Under the pieces are notes generated by a model that was not told the DNA's origin, made no database searches, and worked only from the letters and a program-made list of their open reading frames with translations. Of a stretch of DNA of 64,000 nt, positions 48,781 to 59,848 are shown in pieces. The number at the start of each line of letters is the position of its first letter. Within the stretch, counting starts at the first letter, position 1. This DNA is from Coptis chinensis (lineage: Eukaryota; Streptophyta; Magnoliopsida; Ranunculales; Ranunculaceae): positions 12,877,001-12,941,000 of the forward strand of contig CM027378.1 of NCBI GenBank assembly GCA_015680905.1. Direction: 5' to 3'. The translations under genes and the position numbers were made by a program.

Positions 48781-49359
48781 TCATCGAGTAATGCTGTCGA
48801 CATAGGAATATCATCAATAAGAAAATCAGTCATTAGCGAAACCAAAGTCTGTCTCTGTTTAATTGTATGAGTGTCAGAGACAATGTTGTAAACGCTAAGG
48901 TAACTTTTTCATTCTGCGACTCGATCCGTGAGCGTTCTTGAAAAAAACTCTTGCTAATGGATATTTGACAAGTATAAACTTTGACTATTCCTTCTTTGAA
49001 ATAAGCTTAAGATGTCTGACAACATGAAACAAGGCCAGTGTAATATTTTCAATACAAGAATGCCTCGAGACATATGAGGGACATTATCCGCGGAATGTGA
49101 TGAAAGAATCGCCGAGGCAATAACCGTCTTTGAATAATTTGGCGCATCGGTGGAACGATAGTCGGGTCGTATGCAATCGGATGTTGAAAAGGAATAGGAG
49201 GGAGTAGTTCGATACCGCCAGGTTGACATGGAACCGCACATTCGCGATGATCGTCAGTAAGTGCATCGAGAACTTAGGCTCGTCGGAACGAGTATTCGTC
49301 ATAACTTTTGTAGAACGTGATCGTCGGTTTTGCATAAGAACCCCAGACGGCGCCAATTA

Positions 49360-49841
49360 TGTTTCGACCAAATATGATCAAAACACTAAGTGTTGATGAA
49401 AAAGACGAAGAACGTAGAAAAGTAATTAGAAAAATGATGGTGATCGGGGGAATGATGAGATCAGACCTTGCGGTTGCCTACGTACCCAAATTATCAGTGG
49501 GATCAAGTCTCAAGAACGTAGTTCTGAATGAAAAATAGATTTGTATTTATATAGGTAGAGTAGAGAATCCTTGTAGTTCAAGTATTCTTGTAGCTTGAGT
49601 CATTGTGATAGAATATAACTCTCAACTGATAATTATCTCTTTGATAAGAAATGAATCTGGACATAAATCAATGTACATTAGTGGCAAGCCATGTGGCTAA
49701 GGTTCAGCCTTAGACACATGAGTTAATGGGCCTGTACATTGATCCATGGTATTGCAAATTGGGCTTTAGCCCTGTCGATTAAATGAATAAAATAGAGACT
49801 CATACCAATGGACGTTCGCCACGTAGGTGGGGGTCGAAACA
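49360..49841 (-). repeat. 5' LTR of the Tat-like element
   Basis: 482 bp, about 99% identical by eye to the partner LTR. The primer-binding site follows after a short TAAT spacer on the minus strand. Confidence 0.93.
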
Positions 49842-51964
49842 AAGGACATCCGAACTCGGAAGACAATTGGTTGTGGTACTAGAAGGGGGAAGTTGTACTA
49901 CCTTGATCTGAAACCCACTAGCTCACATCAGTTGGCTCAAGCTCTCTCAGCAGATCAGACTAACAAGTCCTCCGAAATTTGGTTGTGGTATTGGTGCATG
50001 GGGAACGCTTCTTTTGGATACTTAAAAAAAAAAATCCCAAAGTTGTTTTCTCAGTCAAATACTTCATATTTCAAATGCGACATTTGTGAACTTGCAAAAA
50101 GTCACCATGTATCATTCCCATTAAGTATGAATAAAAGTCCCATACCTTTTATGTTGATTCACTCTGATATATGGGGGCCGACCAAAACCCCTTCCTTGAA
50201 TGGTTTTCATTGGTTTGTTTCCTTTATTGATGATCACACTCGTATGACTTGGATTTTCTTGATGTAATCAAAGAATGAAGTTAGCTCATTGTTTCAGAAA
50301 TTTCATAGGATGATCGCCACTCAATACCAATCTCACATACAGGTTCTTCGCACTGATAATGGTGGAGAATTTGTTAATCAAGACCTGAAGTAGTATCTAC
50401 AGATACATGGTATCTCTCACCAGACAACTTGCCCTTATTCCCCACAACAAAATGGGGTTGTCGAACGTAAGAATCGACACTTACTTGAAGTTGTCCAAGC
50501 TTCTTTGTTTGGAGCTCACATGCCCACCAATTAATGGGGTGAATCACTTAGTGTCGCGGCTTACCTCATTAACCATGTACCCTCCAACTCTCTACAATTT
50601 CAGACTCCCTTTGATGTCCTTCATTCGGCTGTAAGTGCTCCTACTGTCCCGAATTTATCACCTAAATTTTTTGGGTGTGTAGCCTTTGTGCATCTTCCTA
50701 AACCCTTGCGAGACAAGCTGGAACCATGAGCTCTACGATGTGTCTTTGTTGGTTATGCCTCATTTCAGAAAGGCTACCGCTGCTATCATCCCCCGCCACA
50801 AAAAATGTATGTCACTCTTGACGTCGTCTTTCATGAAAACGACATGTACTATACTATTCCCGAGTCTTCAATTCCAGGCGGAATAGAAATGAATTACCGA
50901 CTCTAAATCCTTCTTTGGACAGTTTGGATATTATAAGTGGTGATTGTTTGGATAAAAGTGGTGAGTGTCCAGAGGAGGCAACTAGGCTGAATGAGTAATT
51001 TTTAGATGGAGGAAATAGTTAGAATCAGATGGAAGTGACTCCACCAACTTCTCCACTTCACAAAATAACATCTAACTAATTGTTCTCTGAGGTCGATTCC
51101 TTTCCCAAATCCCAGGTACATTTTGAATCTCAATCGATCTCTTCCAAAAGTGCTACCTAATCGAGCCACTAGAGGTATACCTAGAGTTAACTATGAACCT
51201 GCCCTTAGTTCCAATCCTAAGTATCCCATGAGCAACTATGTATCCCACCATAAACTGTCAAACGAAAGTGAGTCATTTGTGAACCAATTATCTACTGTAT
51301 CTATTCATACTAACATGCATGAAGCTTTGAGAAATCCTAGGTGGAAGGAAGCAATGAATGCAGAAATGAAGTCATTTCAAAAGAACTCAACTTGGGAAGT
51401 TGTTGAGCTGCCTGAAGGAAAGAAACCTGTTGGATGTAGGTGGGTCTTCATAGTTAAATACAAGACAGATGGAACCATTAAACGATTCAAAGCCAGACTA
51501 GTCATCAAGGGGTACACTCAAACTTATGGAATTTATTACATGGAGACATTCGCACCATTAGCAAAGATCAAGATTGTTCCTATTCTTATATCCCTGGCGG
51601 TGAATCTCGACTGGCCATTGCACCAGTTTGATGTGAAGAATGACCTTCAAGAAAAAGTATACATGAAGTTGCCCCCCCGAATGTAATATGCAGTCAGAAG
51701 ACGGAAAACATGTTTGTATATTAAAAAAGGCTCTATACGGTCTGAAGCAAGCTCCTAGAGCGTGGTTTGGAAGGTTCATGAAGTCAATGAACACTTTTGG
51801 ATACAAGCAGAGTAACTCAGATCATACTCTCTTCTTGAAGCATAATAAAAGAACGATTACATGTCTTATTGTGTAGGTTGATGATATGACAGTAACATGA
51901 AATGATCCAGAAGAAAGGAACGTATTGCATAATCACCTACCACAAGAATTTGAGATGAAAGATA

Positions 51965-52626
51965 TGTTGGGGTTTATACCAATACCAATCGATTCCCCCA
52001 CTACCCAGATAACTTGTATTTGAACTCAATTCAACTCCAAACAACAATCTCAATATCAACTACAACCTAGCTAACATGCCCAACTCGCTAAACAACTATT
52101 ACAACAAATAATAATGTAAAGCAGTAAAAGCAAACTACAACACAAAGATATACCGTGGTTTGGCCAATGGTGCTTACTTCTACAAGAGTTAGTCCTTATA
52201 TAAAGTGAGAAAGAAGATTACAATCTCTCCTTTCAGTCTCTCACCTTACTAGATCACTATTATCTTTTTACAGGGTTGTATCTCTGTAAAGGTTATCTCT
52301 GAATCTTGATAGCTTTCAAGATTGGGTTTTCTTTGACTTTTGTGCTGCCTCTCGTGTGTTTTGTTTTGCCAAAAACCAAAACATATAATGTAAAACTCAC
52401 GGTTCCGCAAAAATAGAATCCTGCCAAAATAGGCATGGGCGCAGGGCGCGCTCTTGCCTTGGACGATGTCCAGGCACTTGAGCGCATAGCGTGCTTCATA
52501 TTGGTTTCTGGAGGGCGTGGGGCGCACTTCAGAATGGCTAGTGGAGGGCACGGGGTGCACTCTCTCTTCTCCACACAAGCTGAACTGATTTCTCTCCTTC
52601 TCCTCATGTGAGGGATAATTCCAACA
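51965..52626 (-). repeat. 3' LTR of copia B
   Basis: 662 bp with GC-rich motif copies at 52438-52562 in the + strand reading. It abuts the polypurine tract. Confidence 0.9.
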
Positions 52627-55600
52627 ATCTCCCCCTCCCAAACAGTGAGGGGGGATACCTCCATGCAATTTCCAAATCAACAGGAGGAGTCTGCTACCAT
52701 TCCGGTAGTAGCACAACAAACATTAAACTTACCTTTCGGTAAGATTTTGCTCATCATATCCGACCCGTTCTTGTCGGTATGGATTTTCTCGATACACAAA
52801 TGCTTGTCTTCGAGTATTTCTCTAATCTAATGATAACGCACGTGTATGTGCTTGGATCTAGAATGAAAACTCAGATTCTTGCTCAAATGGATGGCGCTCT
52901 GACTGTCACATAGAACTACAAACTGTTTCTGCTTTAGCCCTAGTTCGTCGAAGAACCTCTTCATCTATATCATCTCTTTGCAACACTCAGTGGCTGCAAT
53001 ATACTCGGCTTCTGTAGTGGAGAGGGAAACACACTTTTACAACTTTGATTGCCAAGAAATTGCTCCCCCTGCAAAAGTAATTAGATAACCGGAGGTGGAC
53101 TTCATCGAGTCAACATCACCTGCCATGTCTGCATCAGTGTAGCCTTTAAGTAAGGGCTTACTTCCACCAAAGCACAAACATGATTTGGAAGTGCCCTTGA
53201 GATATCTTAATATCCACTTAACACCTTCCTAATGCTCCTTACCCGGATTTGACAGAAATTGACTTACAACACCAACGGCGAAAGCAATATCGAGTCTTGT
53301 ACACACCATTGCATACATCAAACTGCCCACTGTGGATGCATAAGGAATCTTTTCCATCTGACTCTACTCATGCTCACCCTTTGGACACATCTCTTTGGTC
53401 ATGCGGAACTGGACACCAAGCGGACAACTGACTGCTTCGCTTGATCCATGTTGAATCTCTTCAACACTTTCTCAATGTAACTTTTTTGAGAAAGCCACAA
53501 CTTCCCACTCTTTCTGTCTTGAGTGATCCGCATCCCAAGTATCTGCTTTGCTTGACCCAAATCCTTCATCTCAAAGGACTTACTCAAGTTTTTCTTCAGC
53601 TCAGATATCTTGTTGATGTTTGGGCCAACTATCAACATATCATCCACATACAGCAAGAGCACTATGAAATCCCCATCTGGAAATCTCTGAACAAACACAC
53701 AATGATCGGAAGCAGACTTCTTGTATCCTTGCTTTGCCATAAAGGAATCAAACTTTATGTACCACTATCTCAGTGCTTGCTTCAACCCATACAAGCTCTT
53801 TATCAGCTTGCATACTAGGTGCTCCTTGCATTTGCCCTCAAACCCCTCTGGCTGGTCCATGTAGACATCTTCTTCAAAGTCTTTATGAAGAAAAGCTGTC
53901 TTAACACCTAGCTACTTAACCTCTAGGGTCATACTTGCGGTCATACCCAATACCACCCAGATAGAAGTCATCTTCACTACAGGAGAGAAAATCTTATCAA
54001 AATCAATCCCTTTTCTTTGACCGAATCCCTTCACAACAAGGCGAGCTTTGTGCCTTGGGTGAGGATTGTTCTCCTCATGCTTGACTTTGTATATCTACTT
54101 ATTCTTGAGAATTTTTCGTCCTTGCGGTTTCTTAACTAACTCATAAGTATGATTCTTATGCAAAGAATCCATGTCATCATGCATGGCCTTCAACCACTTT
54201 TCTTTGTCTGTACTTTCAAGTGCCTTTTGATAGTACATAGGTTTTCCACCATCCGATAGTAGAACATACGTATGTGGTGGATACCTAGTTGAAGCTAGTC
54301 TCTCTCTGTTTGACCTCCTTGCCCCATCTACTGGTGCAACAGGATGATGCACTCCTGCTTGCTCTGGTGGTGGTTCATGCACTTCATCTGCATCTTCTAT
54401 ACCAATAGGTTCTATCCCATCATGAGCAATAGGATTCTCATCATGAGCTTCAAACTTATGGTTCTCTGCATTCTCAATGCCTTCTACACGTTCCACAGTA
54501 GGAACCTCTGGTTCTGAATCAACAAGATCGTTGATGAAAGCCTATAGCTTCTCACCCTCCTCAGAGTCTGCTATGGTTTGGTCTTCCAGGAACACAACAT
54601 CTCGACTTCGGATTACCTTCTTGTTAATCGGATCATAGAGTTTGTAACCAAACTTTTCATCTCCATAACCCAGAAAAATGCACTGCTTGGCTTTGTCATC
54701 AAGCTTGGATCTCTCATCCTTCGGAATATGCATAAATGCCCTGCACCCAAATACCCTCAAGTATCCATAATCAACATCTTTGCCTGACCATACTCTCTCT
54801 GGATAATCACTATTCAGAGGCTTTGACGGCGATAGATTGATCACATGCATGACTATATGCATTGCTTCTACCCAGTAGGTTCTAGGTAGCTTAGAGTGAG
54901 ATAGCATGCATCTCATCCTCTCTACAATGGTACGGTTCATTCTCTATGCTATTCCATTCTGTTGCAGTGTCTTGGGAACGGTCTGCTCATGACGAATCCC
55001 ATGACTCTGACAATACTCTTCAAATGGCCTAATGTACTCACCCCCATTATTTGAGCGAATACACTTCAATAACTTCCCAGTCTCTCTTTCCACCATGTTG
55101 TGGAATTTCTCAAACACGCCAAGTACTTCATCCTTGGTCTTCAGACTATTGGCCCATATCTTTCTTGACGCATCATCAATGAAGGTCACAAAGTATGAAG
55201 CTCCCCCATGGGACTTCACTTTTATAGGACCACATAAGTCTGTGTGCACTAGTTCAAGGACATTATCCTTTCTGTGAGACGAGAATCTTCGGAAAGACAC
55301 CCTGTGTTGCTTTCCTACCAAACAATGAGTACATGTATTTAAATGTGTACCTTTGATGTCTGGCAAAGCCTTTTGCTTAACAAGAACTTCTATCCCTTTT
55401 ATGCCCATATGACACAGTCTCTTGTGCCACAGTTCGGAGGAACCTTCTTCTTCTGCCGCATTCACTTCTGCTTTACATAAACTAGCCTGTGTTTTGTAAA
55501 GAGAGCAAGTTTTCTTCTCTCTGGCTGCTACAATGGAACCTCTGCTCAGTTTTCATACCCCGTTACCAAACGAGTTTACAAAGCCATCATCATCTAATTT

Positions 55601-56843
55601 CCCAGCTGAAATTAGGCTTAGCCGAATGTCAGGGACATGTCTTACATCCTTGAGTGTCAAGGTGTAGCCGACATTAGTTTCTACATGAACATCTCCAATG
55701 CTTATAATCTTCAAGATGCCACTGTTACCCATCTTCACTTCACCATATTCACTATAGCTGTAGGTAGTGAAAAATTTCATGTGCGGTGTGATGTGATAGG
55801 ATGTTCCTACATCTATCACCCACTCTGTATCCTGACATGAGGTACTAAGACAGCACTCACCACAATCTGACACAATTCCCACTAGGTCTTCGACTAGTGC
55901 GGTAGTATCTCTGCTTGTGTTTCTGTTCCTCTGCACCATGTCTTCATGTACACAGTTATTTTTCTCATCCCTCTTCAGTGTTTTGCACTCATATCTGAAG
56001 TGGCCCTTGGTGGCACAATAGTAACATTGCCTCTCTGCCTTAAAAGTTCTAGCTTCACCCCTAGATTTACTTCTGTCATCACCTTTAGAACGAGATGGTT
56101 TTTTGTATCTACCTCTCCCCCATTTCTCTGTGACAAGTATCTCTGAGCGAGAGGAGCTGCCTTTTGAACTCTTTCTAGTCTCCTATTTTAACAAAGACCC
56201 GGTAGCCATCTCTATGGTAACGATTCCATCCTTGGCTGCTCCGTGTAGAGAGACTGCTAATGTCTCCCAACTTTCGGGTAGAGAGCCTAATAGAAACAAA
56301 GTCTCAACTTCGTCTCACAAATTAATCTTTATTAAATGCATCTGATTGATGGTATTCTGTAATTCATTAAGATGCTCAGACATTGAAGAACCTTCTTGGT
56401 ACTTCATGTCGGCAAACTTCTTAACGACCAGCACTTTGTTTCCGCCCGACTTCCTCTCATAAAGGTCTTCGAGTTTCTTCCACAAGCCAAAAGTTGTAGT
56501 CTCTTGGGATACATGGTGAAAGACACTGTCGTCAATCCACTGTCGAATGTACCCAATTGCTTTTCTGTCAAGCTTGCTCCACTCAGCCGCAGCAACCACT
56601 TCCGGTTTTTCTCCTCCATTCTCAATGGGTTATGCCAAGTCCATATAATAAAGCAAGTCTTCCATCTTGGCTTTCCAAATGGTGTAGTTATTCCTATTCA
56701 GACTCGTCATGCGAGTGTTCATGGAATGGTCCATTTCTACAAGTTATTTAAACTCAAATCTTCTCTCAGGAATTTTGTCAAACACCTTCCGACCAAGATT
56801 TGCATAACACCCTAGGCTAATCTAACCTGGCTCTGATACCACT

Positions 56844-57550
56844 TGTTGGGGTTTATACCAATACCAATCGATTCCCCCACTATACAGATAACTTATATTT
56901 GAACTCAATTCAACTCCAGACAACAATCTCAATATCAACTACAACCTAGCTAACATGCCCAACTCGCTAAACAACTATTAACAACAAATAATAATATAAA
57001 GCAGTAAAAGCAAACCACAACACAAAGATATACCGTGGTTCGGCCAATGGTGCCTACTTCCACAAGAGCTAGTCCTTATATAAAGTGGGAAGGAAGATTA
57101 CAATCTTTCCTTTCAGTCTCTCACCTTACTAGATCACTCTTATCTCTTTACAGGGTTGTATCTCTGTAAAGGTTATCTCTCAATCTTGATAGCTTTCAAG
57201 ATTGGGTTTTCTTTGATTTTTGTGTTGCTTCTCGTGTGTTTTGTTTTGCCAAAAACCAAAACAAATAATGCAAAACTCGTAGTTCTGCAAAAATAGAATC
57301 CTGCCAAAATAGGCATGGGCACGGGGCGCGCTCGGAATTATACTATCGAGGGCACGGGGTGCGCTCTTGCCTTGGACGATGTCTAGGCGCTTGAGTGCAT
57401 GGTGCGCTTCATATTGGCTTGTGGAGGGCGCGGGGGCGCGCTCTTGCCTTAGACGATGTCCAAGCACTTTAGCACGGGGTGCGCTCTATCTTCTCCACAC
57501 AAGCTGAACTGATTTCTCTCCTTCTCCTCATGTGAGGGATAACTCCAACA
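56844..57550 (-). repeat. 5' LTR of copia B
   Basis: 707 bp. The extra 45 bp relative to the partner comes mainly from more copies of the GC-rich GGGCGCGGGGCGCGCTC-type motif (57318-57488). Confidence 0.9.
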
Positions 57551-58429
57551 GGATCTTGGTCTATTAAAATATTTCCTTGGTATTGAAGTGTCAAGATCAA
57601 AGGAAGGTATTTTTTTTATCTCAACAAAAATATGCCTTAGACCTACTAAGTGAGACTGGTATGACAACATGTAGTCCAATTAGCACGCCTATGGAAGAAA
57701 ATTTGAAGCTAGGCATATATCCGGATCAAGTTCCAACAAACAAGGTGCAATATCAGAGATTAGTTGGGAGATTGATGTATCTTGCACATACTCGGCCTGA
57801 CTTGGCATATGCACTAAGTGTTGTAAGCTAATTCCTGCACTCTCCAAGCGAAGAACATATGACTGCAGTTACCCCTATTTTGCGCTATTTGAAATCATCT
57901 CCAGGAAAAGGGATTATGTTTAGAAAAGGCAATAATCTAGATGTCAAAAGATACACTGATGCAGATTGGGTTGGATCATTCACAGATAGGCGATCTACAG
58001 CAGGATACTTTACTTTTATAGGTGGAAATTTGGTCACTTGGCGAAGTAAGAAGCAAGTTGTAGTTGCTATATCTAGTGCTGAATTTGAGTTCAGGGGAAT
58101 GGCTAAGGCAATATGCGAACTATTGTGGATCCAGAATTTATTGGATGACCTTAATATTAAGCACAACAGTCCAATGAAGCTATATTGTGATAACAAGGCA
58201 GCTTGTGATATTGCCCACAACCCAATTCAACATGATCGAACTAAACATGTAGAAGTTGATATACATTTCATCAAGGAGAAACTAGAAGCAAGGATTATTG
58301 AAACACCTCATGTTCCATCTCAAGAACAACTTGCTAGCCTACTCACCAAGGCCGTGTCAAGTCGAGCATTTAATGACGCTCTAAACAAGTTGTGAATGAG
58401 CGACATCTATGTACCAATTTGAGGGGGAG

Positions 58430-58653
58430 TGTTGACGATTCTAGAAGTAATTTCAAGTTGGTGTACTTTCATATATAGACTGATTATATGTTTCCCTTAT
58501 TGTAAAGATGTTTTCCTAAATTAGAGATACGCTCTTATGGCATAGAGAGATTCGGTCCTAAACTTTAGGATCTCAACTATGTGAATCTGCTATTTATGCC
58601 CATGATCTTGCAGAGAAATATGAGTGAGTGTTATACTGTTTTTTTTTTCGTCA
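58430..58653 (+). repeat. 3' LTR of copia A
   Basis: 224 bp, TGTTGACGAT to TTCGTCA, preceded by the polypurine tract and followed by the TSD AAGCT. Confidence 0.92.
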
Positions 58654-58658
58654 AAGCT

Positions 58659-59045
58659 ATTATGGCTGAAGCAAGAGCATTACATTTCGGGTTGAAGATC
58701 TTAACTTATCTACAGTTGAATGATATTCGTGTTATAGTTGAGACTGATTTGAAATTCATTCATCATTGCATTAAGTAATCATTTGGAGATATTCCTTGGG
58801 AGGTGGCTTGTGTTATTTAAGACTGTTCACAATTGATAAATAACCTGGAATGGATTGATATGAAATGGAATTATTGTGAATCGAACTTTGTGGTGGATGC
58901 TTTTGCTTCTTTTGCCTCGGATTGTGCTGAAGATGCTTCTTAGTTATATAGTCCGGTTGGTTTGAAAGTTAATGTATCAAGAGAATTTATGTACTATTTA
59001 GATGCTTCTTTTTTATTTTGGTGGATGCCTATTTAATCGAACCAC
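58659..59045 (+). pseudogene. RNase H-like (RVT_3) fragment
   Basis: The frame reads MAEARALHFGLKILTYLQ, then VIVETDLKFIHHC, and later WNYCESNFVVDAFASFASD. The AEARAL..GL start, the ETD catalytic-type block and the VxDAxA end are the signature of the plant RVT_3 RNase H domain, found in LINE tails and in small host genes. Stops lie after HHCIK, after VACVI and before LYSPVG. A run of 13 A at 59112-59124 follows. It lies in the right half of the short TIR element, so it is either a LINE 3' end or captured sequence. Confidence 0.65.
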
Positions 59046-59182
59046 CAACGTTTGTATGTAATCTACTTTTGTATGATCTTACCGCTTGTACAGAACGATT
59101 ATGCGATTACTAAAAAAAAAAAAAGATTGGATGGTCCTACCCTTTAAAGGGCAGGACGCTAGCAATCCTCCAACCCAGCCAT

Positions 59183-59455
59183 AGTACTTTTGTGTTTCGG
59201 AAGATACGTATGCATCGGATTCCTCAATTTCTGATAATATGGGGACAATTAGAAATGTTTTACCGCCGAAAAAAATTAGTGTGGTTGACTATTAGGTCGT
59301 GGGATCAAGTCGTGGTAAAACACCAAAATTGTTTTTAGAAATGTCGAGAATATACAAAAAAACAATTCAGACACAGAAAAATTCGGTAATTATTGCCCAA
59401 AATTAGATGCTTGTTAACCAAGTAAAATACTTGTTAAGCAAGTAACTCACTCGTG
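59183..59455. other. Upstream region of the AAA-ATPase gene
   Basis: AT-rich. The sequence ACTTGTTAASCAAGTAA is partly repeated (59410-59445, TTGTTAACCAAGTAAAAT then TTGTTAAGCAAGTAACTC), two near-palindromic direct repeats just upstream of the TATA box that could be regulatory. Confidence 0.35.
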
Positions 59456-59463
59456 TATAAATA
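59456..59463 (+). promoter_or_regulatory. TATA box candidate of the AAA-ATPase gene
   Basis: TATAAATA lies about 390 bp upstream of the ATG. A likely 5'-UTR intron, from CCA|GTAAGT near 59619 to an acceptor either at GGTCAG near 59776 or at TTACACAG near 59815, would account for the distance. Confidence 0.45.
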
Positions 59464-59848
59464 TTATTTATGAGTTTGCCTCTACAGAAACAAATCTTGC
59501 AGGAGAAGCTCATACCCCATTATATTTTCTCTACAAAATTCTTTACATCTTATCTGTCACTCTTGCAGGAGGCAATTTGACAAGAGCAGCAAAGGTCTCT
59601 CTTTCTCTAGTCTCCAGTAAGTAACCTCATCCTCTTTCATTTGGGTTTTTTTTTCAATTTTTCAACGTTCAGTGGTTGTTATTTTCTTCTTTTATAAAAA
59701 ATAAAAATGTTTGTTCTTTTATAAACCCATTTATCTAGTTCCTGATTTGTTCTTGTTGGCGGTTTCTTTGGTCAGGTTTATTGATTTTTCTGGTCATTGG
59801 CACCAATTACACAGCCGAAGACCAAAAAACATCAAAGCAACTAGAAAC

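Larger units (their letters stand above)
41866..49841 (-). mobile_element. Young Tat-like Ty3/gypsy element, mostly non-coding
   Basis: The two 482-bp LTRs (41866-42347 and 49360-49841) share perfect 10-bp inverted ends TGTTTCGACC / GGTCGAAACA and are flanked by a perfect duplication AAGGA (41861-41865 and 49842-49846). Orientation is minus: primer site TGGCGCCGTCTGGGG (tRNA-Asp type) lies inside the right LTR at 49338-49356, and the polypurine tract (AAAGAGGGGGCGG) abuts the left LTR at 42348-42360. Coding remnants are RNase H (about 48780-48520) and the integrase core (48014-47745). The region toward the 3' LTR holds a tandem array (46441-47641) and an antisense coding-like region (44627-45830). 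By eye the LTRs differ at about 5 of 482 sites (1%), so the insertion is probably well under one million years old. The pol remnants are broken, so it probably moved with proteins supplied by another copy. Confidence 0.9.
51965..57550 (-). mobile_element. Ty1/copia fossil B (Tork/Tnt1-like), nested in copia A
   Basis: The LTRs are 51965-52626 (3', 662 bp) and 56844-57550 (5', 707 bp), ending TGTTGGGG and CCAACA on the + strand. The primer site (minus strand TGGTATCAGAGCC) is at 56829-56842 and the polypurine tract (GGGAGGGGGAGA) at about 52628-52641. In minus-strand order: gag (about 56815-56315), Cys-rich knuckle segment (about 56040-55990), protease (WVIDVGTSYHIT, about 55840), integrase (55465-54542), reverse transcriptase (54496-53399) and RNase H (about 53390-52830). 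By eye the LTRs differ by about 5% in the first 270 bp, suggesting about 2 million years. Flanking bases (AGATA left, GGATC right) are only a partial duplication. It has several breaks. Confidence 0.9.
40204..58653 (+). mobile_element. Ty1/copia fossil A, interrupted by two further retrotransposons
   Basis: The LTRs are 40204-40424 (221 bp) and 58430-58653 (224 bp), both starting TGTTGA and ending GTCA, with a 5-bp duplication AAGCT (40199-40203 and 58654-58658). The primer site TGGTATCAAAAC abuts the 5' LTR and the polypurine tract TTGAGGGGGAG precedes the 3' LTR. Parts: gag about 40520-41480, protease (TWIIDSGATDHMT) 41590-41810, integrase 49850-50900, reverse transcriptase 51290-51960 and 57551-57830, RNase H 57860-58395. 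Counting by eye, the LTRs differ at about 11 of 221 positions (5%), suggesting roughly 2 million years at commonly used plant LTR rates. It is broken at several places besides the two large insertions. Confidence 0.92.
39518..59168. mobile_element. Short TIR element with 14-bp target duplication, split by nested retrotransposons
   Basis: The left end begins GGATTGCTATCGTCCTGCC and the reverse complement of the right end begins GGATTGCTAGCGTCCTGCC. The inverted repeats are about 40 bp (39518-39558 and 59129-59168), and each is itself close to a palindrome around TTTAAA. Directly outside lie cccaacccagccat (39504-39517) and tccaacccagccat (59169-59182), a 14-bp direct repeat with one mismatch. 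Without the copia A insertion and its duplication the element would be about 1.2 kb. It contains a RNase H-like fragment and a run of 13 A directly before the right repeat. The superfamily is unclear. Confidence 0.6.
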
